Of a stretch of 39,128 bases of DNA, positions 1 through 8,332 are shown one piece after another. The notes beneath the pieces were generated by a model. It saw only the letters and a program-made list of their open reading frames with translations. It did not search any database and was not told the DNA's origin. The stretch comes from an uncultured Flavobacteriaceae bacterium (GTDB lineage: Bacteria; Bacteroidota; Bacteroidia; Flavobacteriales; Flavobacteriaceae): NCBI GenBank assembly GCA_938017825.1, contig CALIJE010000047.1:1-39128 (forward strand), written 5' to 3'. Position numbers and translations under genes: made by a program. The stretch's first letter is position 1, and each line of letters begins with the position of its first letter.

Positions 1-2495
1 CCTTCCGTGTCAACACCACTACCTTGCAGCTCACCTGCGGCATCAACCACAAAGCCCATTTCAGCTCCATCAAAGCAACCATCACCGTCAGAATCGGTAT
101 CCAAACAATTTGATACACCGTCGCCATCGGTATCCTTAACCAAGCGAATATTGTCGTAGTTGCCAGCCGCCATATTGGGTGTGCCACTTTGGCCTGTATG
201 TGAAATCCGTATCAAAATACCCTGCCCATGGGCAGCAGCTGGGGGGGTAAATGCAATTTCAAAATCGGTCCAAGTGCCAGGCGCCGTTGCTGAACCTAAA
301 ATAGTACGATCGGCAATTGGCGTAAAATTAGTTGGGCTATCTCCGTATCCTATTTCGATTAGTGAAGTACCGTCATTTCTAAATTGTTGCGTCCCAATAC
401 CATCCCCTAGGGCAATAGTGAAAATATAATTTTCAGGCTCAAAGGTGGAAATTATCTTATCTAAGGTAACTACCCTTGTTGTTCCTGGGTTTGTATTGAT
501 AAACATGAATTGAGTGCCATCATGGGCCGCATTGTAATTATCCTGCAAGGCTCCATGTGTTCCGTGGGTTGAACCACCGGTGCCGATCCATCCGTCTGGG
601 GCGGCATACTGTAATGGGGTTTCGAAACTGCCATTGAATATGTCGACCACACAATCATAGGTATCTTTTATTCCATCATTATCATCATCAACATCGCATG
701 CATCTCCTATGCCGTCTCCGTCCTCGTCTTCTTGAAGTGGGTTATAATTCAAGGGACATAGATCTATTGCATCTGGTATACCATCATTATCCGCATCGGC
801 ATCACAGACATCCCCGATCCCATCTAGATCGCTATCTGATTGATCCGTATTGGCATCATTGATACAATTGTCACAGTCATCATCAATACCATCTGAATCT
901 GTATCGGTACCAATAGGTGTTGGGCACACAAAACAGGCGTCACCATTGCCATCACCATCTGTGTCAGTTTGATCTGGGTTAAAGGTTGTAGGACAGTTAT
1001 CAGAGGCATTAGGTTCACCATCCCCATCAATATCAGGATCACAAGCATCGCCTAGACCATCATCATCGATATCTTCTTGTAACGGATTGCTAATTGGACA
1101 ATTGTCGCAACTATCACCAACACCGTCCCCGTCGGCATCCTGAATGGTTGTCGTATCATCTAAAGGGCAAAGATCTGTAAGGTCTGGTTCCCCATCGTTG
1201 TCATCATCTGTATCACAAACATCCCGAATGCCATCGCCATCAGTATCGGTTTGGTCAGGATCTGAGGACCCGCAGGTATCACAGGCATCTCCTGCACCAT
1301 CACCATCAGAATCTGTTTGTGCCGGGTTTGCTACCCATCTACAATTATCGCAAAAATCCCCAACACCATCGCTGTCAGTATCTGTATTGTTAGGATCATA
1401 TACCGTAGGACACGTATCGCTTCCATTAGGCACCCCATCGTTATCTAAATCGGTATCACAAAGATCGCCCACACCATCGTTATCCAAATCCGATTGGTCG
1501 GGATCATTGTTAAACGGACAGTTATCCTCCACATCGGGTACACCATCATTATCATCATCGTCATCACAAAGGTCCCCGATACCGTCTCCATCAAAATCTG
1601 CCTGATTTGAATTCACTAGTGCCGGACAGTTGTCGCATACGTCTCCGACCCCATCGAGGTCTGCATCTTCTTGTAGATTATTGACAATATCTGGGCAATT
1701 GTCACATGCATTCCCCAAGGCGTCGCCATCGTCGTTCGCTTGACCGTTATTGGACGTCAGCGGGCAATTGTCTGCTCCATCACTCACAAAATCCCCATCA
1801 TCATCTGGGTCACAGACATCGCCTAACCCATTAAAATCGGTATCCAATTGATCTGTATTTGAAACGGTAGGGCAGTTGTCCGAACCATCTAAAATGGTGT
1901 CATTATCATCATCTGGGTCGCAAGGATCGCCGATGCCATCGAAATCGATATCGGATTGTGAAGGATTAGCCTGTGTAGGGCAATTGTCACAAGCATCGCC
2001 CAAGCCATCGCCATCGCTATCGGTTTGACTGGAATTCAAATTGGCAATACAATTGTCACAGACGTCGCCAACGCCATCGCCATCGCCGTCTGCTTGATCG
2101 GTATTTGCGGTTGTGGCGCAATTGTCTATGGAGTCTATGACGGTATCCCCATCAGTATCATCGAGGAGCGGATTCGTTATATTGCCATTAGGATTGGCAG
2201 GGGTAACGGGATTGTCGACGCCGGTAATCTCTTCAGAGTTCGATAATCCATCGCCATCACAATCATCATCGTTAAAAGCTGCTGACGGAGGCACTGTAGC
2301 ACTGGTCAAAACAAAGCTGCAAGGGTCGTTAACATCAGTGGCATCTGCCAACTCTGTGGCATCCAATACCCCATCACCGTCGGTATCTTGTGCAAAACTA
2401 GCAAACGAAAAAAAGATAAGGAAGACCAGAGACAGTACAACGCGAAGGTCATACGAATTAATGCAGTTTTGGGGGCTTATACGATTTGAGGTCAT
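1..2495 (-). CDS. Thrombospondin type 3 repeat secreted protein (3' end outside window)
   Basis: The minus-strand frame is open from the ATG at 2495 to the window edge (831 codons, no stop), so the protein is partial at its C-terminus. Residues 1-35 form a signal peptide with hydrophobic core [17 protein letters not shown], cleaved before Q36. About 17 units of the type DxDxDGxGDxCDNCP fill residues 37-612; these are thrombospondin type 3 calcium-binding repeats. Residues about 613-782 start with FNGSFETP and look like a beta-sandwich of the carbohydrate-binding/HpiC1-like kind. Calcium repeats resume after it ([20 protein letters not shown]). In Flavobacteriia such proteins usually end in a T9SS sorting domain and act as surface adhesins or structural proteins; that end is not visible, so this role is inferred. 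Plus-strand reading frames over this gene are antisense shadows of the repeats. Confidence 0.9.
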   Translation of the reverse strand, partial: MTSNRISPQNCINSYDLRVVLSLVFLIFFSFASFAQDTDGDGVLDATELADATDVNDPCSFVLTSATVPPSAAFNDDDCDGDGLSNSEEITGVDNPVTPANPNGNITNPLLDDTDGDTVIDSIDNCATTANTDQADGDGDGVGDVCDNCIANLNSSQTDSDGDGLGDACDNCPTQANPSQSDIDFDGIGDPCDPDDDNDTILDGSDNCPTVSNTDQLDTDFNGLGDVCDPDDDGDFVSDGADNCPLTSNNGQANDDGDALGNACDNCPDIVNNLQEDADLDGVGDVCDNCPALVNSNQADFDGDGIGDLCDDDDDNDGVPDVEDNCPFNNDPDQSDLDNDGVGDLCDTDLDNDGVPNGSDTCPTVYDPNNTDTDSDGVGDFCDNCRWVANPAQTDSDGDGAGDACDTCGSSDPDQTDTDGDGIRDVCDTDDDNDGEPDLTDLCPLDDTTTIQDADGDGVGDSCDNCPISNPLQEDIDDDGLGDACDPDIDGDGEPNASDNCPTTFNPDQTDTDGDGNGDACFVCPTPIGTDTDSDGIDDDCDNCINDANTDQSDSDLDGIGDVCDADADNDGIPDAIDLCPLNYNPLQEDEDGDGIGDACDVDDDNDGIKDTYDCVVDIFNGSFETPLQYAAPDGWIGTGGSTHGTHGALQDNYNAAHDGTQFMFINTNPGTTRVVTLDKIISTFEPENYIFTIALGDGIGTQQFRNDGTSLIEIGYGDSPTNFTPIADRTILGSATAPGTWTDFEIAFTPPAAAHGQGILIRISHTGQSGTPNMAAGNYDNIRLVKDTDGDGVSNCLDTDSDGDGCFDGAEMGFVVDAAGELQGSGVDTE

Positions 2496-2517
2496 ATACC
2501 TTAGTTAAAAGGAAAAA

Positions 2518-2547
2518 CGAAATTACCGCTATTTCAGTATATAACAA
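2518..2547 (-). promoter_or_regulatory. Candidate promoter of the TSP3 repeat gene
   Basis: On the minus strand TAATTTCG (2518-2525) resembles the Bacteroidetes -7 box TAnnTTTG with one mismatch. A TTG (2545-2547) lies 19 bases upstream, the normal -33 spacing. The start codon is 22 bases downstream of the box. This is a motif match only. Confidence 0.4.
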
Positions 2548-2665
2548 TAAAAACTCGTTGTACCCGACCTATTTCTAGTTAATTTTTACCTAGTTGTGAT
2601 CAGGCAACGAATTAAATAGATAAACTACAGGTTTGTACCGTTTAAAAACAATGGACTTGGCCGTA

Positions 2666-3868
2666 TTATTTGCCGTTGACGTAATTCTTAAGGTATTGAT
2701 ATCGTTTGGTCAATTTGCCATTTTTGGTCATCCTGGCGCGTTCTAACACGCCGTCTGCATCACCATTGAAAAAAGCAGGGATGACGTACTTCAAAAATGC
2801 CTCACCGAAGCCTAAACTGGCGTCTCTGGGCAGTTCACAAGGCAAATTATCAACCGCCATGACCGCAATGGCCGATTTATTCTTGAAATTGACCTCTTTT
2901 TCTGTAGGCGGATGGTAGCCATATATGGGCTTCGCGATAGTTGAAGGGCGAATTGTAGTGGCCACAGGGCCATCGATATCACAACTGATATCGGCAACGA
3001 CCTGTATCTTAAATTCGGGGCTTTTGGCATCTTTCCTCGTAAAAAGGTACGGGGCACCATCTCCATAAAAATGTCCTGCAATATAGAAATCGGTCACCTT
3101 GGCAAATCTGAGGAAATTGGACTGATATTCTTGTGGATTGGCAAAAAAGTCGGTCTTATTTCCTCTAATGCCATCTTTTCTTTTATTGTACTCTGAGGCA
3201 TCTATTTGACAATATACAGGCTCTTTGAAATTTTCTTCCAAATATTCGGTCACCGTGACTTTTCTAAGGTTCATGGCGTCTAACATTTCCCGGGCCCCAC
3301 TGCCTACTCGCCCACGGCCGGTAAGCAGAATTTTGATATTCGGTAATTTTAGTTTGACGAGTTCTGAGATCAGTGCCTGCTGATCGGTCAAGGTTTCCGC
3401 TTTCGGAAGTTTAAACAGGCCAAATTTTAGTCCGTATGTCCGAAAGCCATTGTAGGCTCCAACTATTCCGGCATAACGCCCAAAGGCAACAAGGCGTTGT
3501 TCACGTTCATTGGTAATGACTTCGTGGTCGTACAATTCGATCTTTTTATCCAAAATCGCCTTCAGCAGTTTGCGGTTATAGGGTTGTTTTTTGATCGTAT
3601 GTGAAAAGAAAAAATACTTTTTATGGGGTATCAAAGATCGTATGGGAACTTCTTTGACACCAAGGAGTACATCACAATCCTTCATCTTCGGTGCGACCCT
3701 AATGTTGGCCTCTTTGTATTCTTCGTCCTTAAAGACTCGAATAGGGGAGGGTTCTACGATAATTTCGGCCTTGGGATGATTCGAAAGGACTTTTTGGCAG
3801 GCCTTTGGTGATAGCACTACCCGCCTGTCTGGTGGGGTTTTGCGCTCTTTTATGATTCCGAATTTCAT
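2666..3868 (-). CDS. Saccharopine dehydrogenase (lysine-forming)-like NAD(P)-dependent oxidoreductase
   Basis: This 400-residue protein has the alanine dehydrogenase/PNT N-terminal fold followed by a Rossmann nucleotide-binding half. It starts MKFGIIKERKTPPDRRVVLS, the usual start of the family. K72 (in GVKEVP) and H90 (in FFFSH) align by eye with the catalytic Lys and His of yeast Lys1; RLVAFGRYAGIVGAYNG and the glycine-rich loop LLTGRGRVGSGA are also family features. ADISCDIDGP near residue 300 matches the conserved C-terminal segment. Length fits single-domain LYS1-type enzymes. These oxidise saccharopine to lysine and 2-oxoglutarate in fungi, but many bacterial homologues have no tested substrate, so the reaction is uncertain. 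It stands alone, divergent from ssrA, and no lysine genes are adjacent. Confidence 0.8.
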   Translation of the reverse strand: MKFGIIKERKTPPDRRVVLSPKACQKVLSNHPKAEIIVEPSPIRVFKDEEYKEANIRVAPKMKDCDVLLGVKEVPIRSLIPHKKYFFFSHTIKKQPYNRKLLKAILDKKIELYDHEVITNEREQRLVAFGRYAGIVGAYNGFRTYGLKFGLFKLPKAETLTDQQALISELVKLKLPNIKILLTGRGRVGSGAREMLDAMNLRKVTVTEYLEENFKEPVYCQIDASEYNKRKDGIRGNKTDFFANPQEYQSNFLRFAKVTDFYIAGHFYGDGAPYLFTRKDAKSPEFKIQVVADISCDIDGPVATTIRPSTIAKPIYGYHPPTEKEVNFKNKSAIAVMAVDNLPCELPRDASLGFGEAFLKYVIPAFFNGDADGVLERARMTKNGKLTKRYQYLKNYVNGK

Positions 3869-3896
3869 ATGTACTGATTTGGTATAAATCTTGCCT

Positions 3897-3927
3897 TAAA
3901 TGTAATGGGTTCTGCAACGGTTCGCAA
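3897..3927 (-). promoter_or_regulatory. Candidate promoter of the saccharopine-dehydrogenase-like gene
   Basis: Minus-strand TACATTTA (3897-3904) fits TAnnTTTR, with a TTG (3925-3927) 20 bases upstream. The ATG is 28 bases downstream. Spacing is as expected for a Bacteroidetes -33/-7 promoter; no experimental support. Confidence 0.4.
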
Positions 3928-3935
3928 GTTTTTGT

Positions 3936-3943
3936 TAGCTTTG
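3936..3943 (+). promoter_or_regulatory. Candidate -7 box upstream of ssrA
   Basis: TAGCTTTG matches TAnnTTTG exactly and points toward ssrA, about 97 bases downstream. I see no clear TTG at -33. If used, it would give a precursor with a long 5' leader that must be trimmed to the tmRNA 5' end. Confidence 0.3.
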
Positions 3944-4039
3944 CTGCCCGTATTAGGGATGGTGATACACACCTTTTTGCCTGTAAAGAAAGTTTTTAGG
4001 CAGTTAAGGTGCCGATTACATAACGATCATTGAAATTTT

Positions 4040-4435
4040 GGGGCCGACTGGTTTTGACAGCGAGACCAATTGGAGTATAAGCATGCCGAGCGCCGGTCAA
4101 CAGCTCGTTAATCTCATTTTCCACACTTTTAACAGGCGATAATAATTACGCTCTTGCCGCTTAATCTGAATTATAGTAAGATTTAGCCTCGTTCCGACAA
4201 GGTCGGAAAGCGAGATGTTCCTGAATAGCCTCTGTCGACGGCGATTCAATTCGGAGCACCGTAAATGTCGATATAAGGTTACTAGCACTTCGATAGTAGC
4301 ACCAAAATCTTAAGAAGATAAGCGTGTATTAGGCTGTTTCTAGTCAGGTATACGTCGAAAATTAATTGGAAACTAAGCATGTAGAAAGTATTGCGATTGC
4401 TTGTTTGGACGGGAGTTCGATTCTCCCCGGCTCCA
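4040..4435 (+). ncRNA. ssrA: tmRNA (transfer-messenger RNA)
   Basis: The 5' end GGGGCCGACTGGTTTTGACA and 3' end with T-arm GGGAG-TTCGATT-CTCCC and CGGCTCC plus discriminator A form the tRNA-like acceptor (one G-U pair). The CCA tail is not encoded; CGA follows. The tag reading frame runs from GGC at 4135 to TAA at 4162-4164 and encodes GDNNYALAA, the Bacteroidetes type ending in the ALAA degradation signal. tmRNA with SmpB rescues stalled ribosomes and tags the unfinished protein for proteolysis. Resume codon GGC is inferred. Length of 396 nt is normal for a one-piece tmRNA. Confidence 0.96.
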
Positions 4436-4488
4436 CGATTAAGCGCAATAGCGTTGATATGAAGTATATCATCTTTGCGACTTACTAG

Positions 4489-4525
4489 CGAAGAAAATCA
4501 CCGTGAGGTGATTTTCTTCGTTTTT
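4489..4525 (+). terminator. Rho-independent terminator after ssrA
   Basis: A perfect 14-bp stem (4489-4502 with 4507-4520) closes a GTGA tetraloop and is followed by TTTTT (4521-4525). It sits 53 bases after the mature tmRNA end and insulates ssrA from the lipoprotein gene. Confidence 0.88.
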
Positions 4526-4603
4526 ACCACTTGGCGATACTTAGCCCTTAGGTAGTGTTTCGGTTATTTTTTTTGGTTAATTTTAGAATCTAAAACAAAA
4601 AAA

Positions 4604-4960
4604 ATGCAACGAATAAACAACATACTCTTACTAGGTTTGCTCATTTTTGCGGCCTCGAATTGTGGTCCCGATGATAATGGACTACCACCCATAGATGCCT
4701 CACCGAGGCCAATAGCCGACTTTGAGGTATCAGAGACCACTATACGTCCCAATGGCTTGATTCAATTAAGCAATACCTCGACCAACGGTACTTCTTTTCT
4801 ATGGGACTTACCGGGAGCTACACCAGAGAGTAGTACCGAAGTTGATCCTCAGATTACCTATACCGCAGTTGGTAGATATACCATAAGCCTAACGGCTACT
4901 AACGAAAACGGCAGTAACACCAAGGTTAAGGAAAATATAATTAATGTAGTTGACCCGTGA
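4604..4960 (+). CDS. Small PKD-domain lipoprotein
   Basis: The 118-residue protein has a short signal sequence (MQRINNILLLGLLIFAASNC) with the candidate lipidated Cys at position 20. Asn at -1 is unusual for a lipobox. After the Cys comes GPDDNG; two acidic residues at +4/+5 resemble the lipoprotein export signal that sends Bacteroidetes lipoproteins to the cell surface. Residues about 35-117 form a single PKD domain: the pattern ADFEVS, SFLWDLPGA, YTAVGRYTISLTATNENGS is typical. PKD domains are beta-sandwich spacers or binding modules in surface proteins. No partner is evident; the next gene is a nuclease 71 bases away. A 15-bp palindrome (4581-4595) lies just upstream of the ATG. Confidence 0.8.
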   Translation: MQRINNILLLGLLIFAASNCGPDDNGLPPIDASPRPIADFEVSETTIRPNGLIQLSNTSTNGTSFLWDLPGATPESSTEVDPQITYTAVGRYTISLTATNENGSNTKVKENIINVVDP

Positions 4961-5031
4961 TCTGGTTTTGGAGCAGAAGACAAAGTTTCACCGTTCTCTA
5001 AATATAGTTGTAGTTAATTTATCGCAATCAC

Positions 5032-6423
5032 GTGTACACCATAATCGACATTGAGACTACGGGTAACGGGATCAAAGGAAACAAGATTACCGAAATTGCC
5101 ATTTTTAAGTTCGATGGATATGAGGTCATTGATGAGTTTACCTCTCTAGTAGATCCTGAGTGCGATATTCCATATTTTATCACGAGACTTACAGGAATTG
5201 ATAACGATACCGTTCGCAATGCACCTAAGATTCATGAAATAGCTCCGCGTATCTTGGAAATGACGAAGGATACGATTTTCGTCGCCCATAGTGTCAATTT
5301 CGATTACAATGTAATAAAGCATGAATTCAAGAACATTGGATTGGAATTTGTGCGTAAAAAATTGTGCACGGTTCGTCTTTCCCGAAAATTGATACCTGGG
5401 TATAATTCCTATAGTCTGGGAAAGCTTTGCTCCGCGCTAGGCATTCCGCTAAGTAATCGCCACCGTGCTCGTGGCGATGCACATGCGACCGTCTTACTTT
5501 TCGAAAAGCTATTGCGCACGGAAGGTGCCGAAACCGTATTCAAGCAGTTCTTGAATGCCAGATCCCAGGAGGCTACCTTGCCACCGGGGCTTGCTAAAAC
5601 TACTTTTGATAAATTGCCTTCCTCCCCTGGTGTGTACTATTTTAAAGGTGCTAGCGGTAAAATAATTTATGTAGGGAAAGCCATCAACATCAAGAAAAGG
5701 GTCTTGAGTCATTTTTATGACAAGTCGAATAAGGAAGTTCGCCTCTGCCGAGCTACAACAGATATCGATTTTGAACTTTCCGGGAGTGAATTGTTGGCCT
5801 TGTTAATGGAATCAACAGCAATTAAACATCATTACCCAGAGTACAATAGGGCGCAGAAAAGAACGGTGCAGCAATATGGTATTTTCAGCTACACAGACCG
5901 CAATGACGTCATGCATTTGGCCTATAATAAACTCAAAAATGTGCCAAGACCTCTGTACATATGTTATAGCCCAACCGATTGTCGGTTGTTTTTAGAGCGC
6001 TTATGCAAAACTTTTGAATTATGTCCCAAGTTTTGCCACTTGCAAGAAACCAATTCGAGTTCAGGATGTTCGCATTATAGTATTACCGATTGCAAGGGTG
6101 TTTGCCGTGGCAAAGAGGAAAGCAAAGCGTATAATCAAAGAGTTGAAGTAGCACTAGCTAGTTTATCTGAAAAAGATTCTGATTTGCTTATAAAGGAAAA
6201 AGGCCGAACCTTGACCGAGGATGCATTTGTACAAATTAGAAATGGCAGTTATTGCGGGTATGGCTTTGTTGAAAAGGATTTTGAAATTAAATCGAAGTCC
6301 GACCTTGAAGCGTTTTTAGTTCCACAAAAGAATACATTGGAAACGGCGCGTATCGTACGATCGTATTTGGCAAAAAATGATGGGAAGTTGAATGTTTTCT
6401 TGGAACGTCCGTTGGCGGAATAA
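5032..6423 (+). CDS. DnaQ-type 3'-5' exonuclease fused to a GIY-YIG (UvrC/Cho-like) nuclease
   Basis: Residues 1-165 are a DEDDh exonuclease like the DNA polymerase III epsilon subunit: D6 and E8 in IIDIETTGNG, Exo II in HSVNFD (86-91), Exo III in HRARGD with H144 and D149. Residues about 197-290 are a GIY-YIG nuclease like the UvrC N-terminus: GVYYF, IIYVGKAINIKKRV and the ELLALLMESTAIK segment with the catalytic Glu. A Cys-rich stretch follows (LCPKFCHL, SGCSHY, CKGVC). The family is annotated as exonuclease domain protein or DNA polymerase III epsilon/UvrC-like fusion, and a DNA repair role is likely. GTG is the start: the frame has a TAG at 5011-5013 and no ATG before it. Confidence 0.88.
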   Translation: MYTIIDIETTGNGIKGNKITEIAIFKFDGYEVIDEFTSLVDPECDIPYFITRLTGIDNDTVRNAPKIHEIAPRILEMTKDTIFVAHSVNFDYNVIKHEFKNIGLEFVRKKLCTVRLSRKLIPGYNSYSLGKLCSALGIPLSNRHRARGDAHATVLLFEKLLRTEGAETVFKQFLNARSQEATLPPGLAKTTFDKLPSSPGVYYFKGASGKIIYVGKAINIKKRVLSHFYDKSNKEVRLCRATTDIDFELSGSELLALLMESTAIKHHYPEYNRAQKRTVQQYGIFSYTDRNDVMHLAYNKLKNVPRPLYICYSPTDCRLFLERLCKTFELCPKFCHLQETNSSSGCSHYSITDCKGVCRGKEESKAYNQRVEVALASLSEKDSDLLIKEKGRTLTEDAFVQIRNGSYCGYGFVEKDFEIKSKSDLEAFLVPQKNTLETARIVRSYLAKNDGKLNVFLERPLAE

Positions 6424-6426
6424 AAG

Positions 6427-6519
6427 TTATTTGAGTTTACGATACATTCGAATTACAAAGAGTAACCATATCATAAAGATGGCCGCGACAAACAAGGAAT
6501 AAAGCAGAATAAAATCCAT
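6427..6519 (-). CDS. 30-residue single-pass membrane protein, coupled to the upstream gene
   Basis: A 30-codon frame starts MDFILLYSLFVAAIF and ends RMYRKLK. It is one hydrophobic helix with a positively charged C-terminus, so an inner-membrane protein with cytoplasmic C-tail is likely. Its ATG overlaps the TGA of the preceding 60-residue gene (TGATG, 6517-6521), the classical arrangement for translational coupling. It ends three bases before the convergent nuclease stop. I do not recognise the family. The small size makes the call uncertain, but overlap and helix design argue that it is real. Confidence 0.55.
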   Translation of the reverse strand: MDFILLYSLFVAAIFMIWLLFVIRMYRKLK

Positions 6520-6701
6520 CACTTTTTGTATTTCAGGTAATTCATAAACCCGAGTATGGTCGGTGCCCAGAACGCCACGAAAATGGCATCCAATTTTTCG
6601 CCTTTCAAGAATAAATATTCCGATACTACGATAATTGAAAGAACGACTAGGAGCATCACACTATTCATTGCTCCGATTTTCTCAATAAAATTTTTGATCA
6701 T
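6519..6701 (-). CDS. Small two-helix membrane protein, unknown function
   Basis: The 60-residue protein has a first helix around residues 13-31 (NSVMLLVVLSIIVVSEYLF) and a second around 38-55 (LDAIFVAFWAPTILGFMNYL), separated by a charged KGEKLD loop and ending LKYKK. No domain is recognisable. The gene has a candidate -7 sequence TATCTTTA on the minus strand upstream of the ATG. It shares a TGATG stop-start overlap with the 30-residue membrane protein downstream, so the two are probably made together. Confidence 0.65.
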   Translation of the reverse strand: MIKNFIEKIGAMNSVMLLVVLSIIVVSEYLFLKGEKLDAIFVAFWAPTILGFMNYLKYKK

Positions 6702-6868
6702 TCTGCAATAAGTGTCCTACTTAAAGATAAGGATTTATTGGATGACCTTATATAAAACCTTTAGGAAACTCTTAACATTTGCAATATTCGTAAGAAAAGC
6801 CTTCATTTTTTGAAACAAAAGCATCAAAAACCGCTTTAGCAGGAGTTAAGGCCTTACTATATCACCTT

Positions 6869-8278
6869 TTAAAGGGTAGTAGGGCAAATAAAGTCGGTAG
6901 TCTTGGCCGTTGTGTTTTTTAAGGCCCCGAACCCACCTTCTATGTTTACCAAATTATGAATGCCACGACTTTTGAGGATTGAAGCCGCAATTACCGAACG
7001 GTATCCACCGGCGCAGTGTACATAAAACGTACCTTGCTTTGGGAATTCGGACAAATGTTTATTGATATTGCTCAAAGGTGTATGAAAAGCATTTTCGATA
7101 TGTTCAGAGGCAAATTCGCCATCTTTTCGCACATCGAAGACCGGTGCACCTGAGGCCATGAACTCTTTAGCAGATTGTGCCGCAGAATAGGAAGGCAGTG
7201 TATCAACTTGTTTTTCAGCCTTCTTCCAAGAATCGAAACCGCCTTTCAAATAACCTATTGTTCCATCAAAACCAACTCTACTTAGGCGTGTAATGGCCTC
7301 CTCTTCTTTGCCAATTGGGCTGACCAACAAAATGGGTTGTTGTGTATCGGCTATCAAGGCCCCGACCCAAGGAGCGAAATCGCCGTTCAAACCTATAAAT
7401 ATCGACCGAGGAATATGGCCTTCGACAAAATCGTTTTGATGCCGTACGTCTAAAACAACGGCATTCGTCTCGTTGGCAGCACGTTCAAAGTCGGCTGGCG
7501 ACAAAGCGGTCGTACCTCTTTCTAGTACCTCATGAATATCTTCATAACCTTCTTTGTTCATTTTTACATTTAGAGGAAAATATTTAGGTGGCGGCAACAA
7601 TCCGTCTGTTACCTCGGCAATGAATTCACTTTTGCTCATATTGGCACGCAGCGCGTAGTTCATTTTTTTCTGATTGCCCAGTGTATCAACGGTTTCTTTC
7701 ATCATATTTTTTCCGCAGGCGGAACCGGCGCCATGAGCGGGATAGACGATTACATCGTCGGCCAAGGGCATAATTTTTGTTCTTAAGCTGTCAAACAGTA
7801 TTCCAGCTAAGTCTTCTTGGGTCATATCTGCTGCTTTTTGAGCAAGATCAGGTCGCCCTACATCGCCTAAAAACAGTGTGTCTCCTGAGAAAATTGCATG
7901 ATCTTTACCGTTTTCGTCGCGCAATAAATAGGTGGTACTTTCCATGGTATGACCAGGGGTATGAAGAACCTTTATTGTTATTTTTCCCAACTTAAACTCT
8001 TGCCCGTCTTCTGCGATTATACAATCGAACGACGGATTTGCTTCTGGCCCATAGATGATCGGAGCTCCTGTTTTCTTGGAAAGCGTAACATGGCCACTAA
8101 CAAAGTCTGCATGGAAATGTGTTTCAAAAATATATTTTATGCGTGCTTTGTCATTTTCGACTCGCTGTATATAGGGTTCTACCTCGCGTAACGGATCGAT
8201 TATGGCGACTTCTCCGTCGCTTTCTATGTAGTAGGCACCTTGTGCAAGGCATCCTGTATAAATCTGTTCTATTTTCAT
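6869..8278 (-). CDS. CstB-like persulfide dioxygenase: metallo-beta-lactamase fold plus two rhodanese domains
   Basis: Residues 1-235 are an ETHE1-type metallo-beta-lactamase domain: THFHAD with H54, H56 and D58, then H63, HTPGHT with H110, D133 in SGDTLFLGDVGRPDL. This family holds one iron and oxidises persulfides. A first rhodanese-like domain (about 255-355) has SPIGKEEE where the catalytic Cys should be, so it looks inactive. The second (about 368-460) has an intact loop, HCAGGYRS with C422. The order MBL, pseudo-rhodanese, active rhodanese is that of CstB, which turns low-molecular-weight persulfides into thiosulfate. The gene lies 54 bases after a SulP anion transporter on the same strand, supporting a role in sulfide or sulfur-anion handling. 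Substrate is inferred. Confidence 0.88.
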   Translation of the reverse strand: MKIEQIYTGCLAQGAYYIESDGEVAIIDPLREVEPYIQRVENDKARIKYIFETHFHADFVSGHVTLSKKTGAPIIYGPEANPSFDCIIAEDGQEFKLGKITIKVLHTPGHTMESTTYLLRDENGKDHAIFSGDTLFLGDVGRPDLAQKAADMTQEDLAGILFDSLRTKIMPLADDVIVYPAHGAGSACGKNMMKETVDTLGNQKKMNYALRANMSKSEFIAEVTDGLLPPPKYFPLNVKMNKEGYEDIHEVLERGTTALSPADFERAANETNAVVLDVRHQNDFVEGHIPRSIFIGLNGDFAPWVGALIADTQQPILLVSPIGKEEEAITRLSRVGFDGTIGYLKGGFDSWKKAEKQVDTLPSYSAAQSAKEFMASGAPVFDVRKDGEFASEHIENAFHTPLSNINKHLSEFPKQGTFYVHCAGGYRSVIAASILKSRGIHNLVNIEGGFGALKNTTAKTTDFICPTTL

Positions 8279-8332
8279 TGCTAAACTGCTTAAATCTTTA
8301 GTCGTATAAAAGTACGTTACCTTAATATTATA

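Noticed and set aside
1144-1605. 153-codon plus-strand frame rich in Ser/Pro/Val repeats
   Set aside because: It is the antisense of the TSP3 repeats; the regular DxDxDG codons create a low-complexity shadow frame.
660-2300. Regularly spaced repeated DNA resembling a CRISPR or satellite array
   Set aside because: Spacing follows the codons of calcium-binding repeats, units vary in length and no conserved direct repeat with unique spacers is present.
2025-2508. Two overlapping plus-strand frames of 73 and 131 codons
   Set aside because: Antisense to the N-terminal part of the TSP3 gene and its signal peptide; composition is a shadow of the repeats.
4097-4288. 63-codon minus-strand frame
   Set aside because: Antisense to the body of the tmRNA.
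4405-4435. tRNA-like T arm and acceptor end
   Set aside because: It is the 3' half of the tmRNA tRNA-like domain, not a separate tRNA; no anticodon arm is present.
6780-6868. Possible terminator after the CstB-like gene
   Set aside because: The only stem (CTGCT/AGCGG) would need a two-base loop; it is too weak to call.
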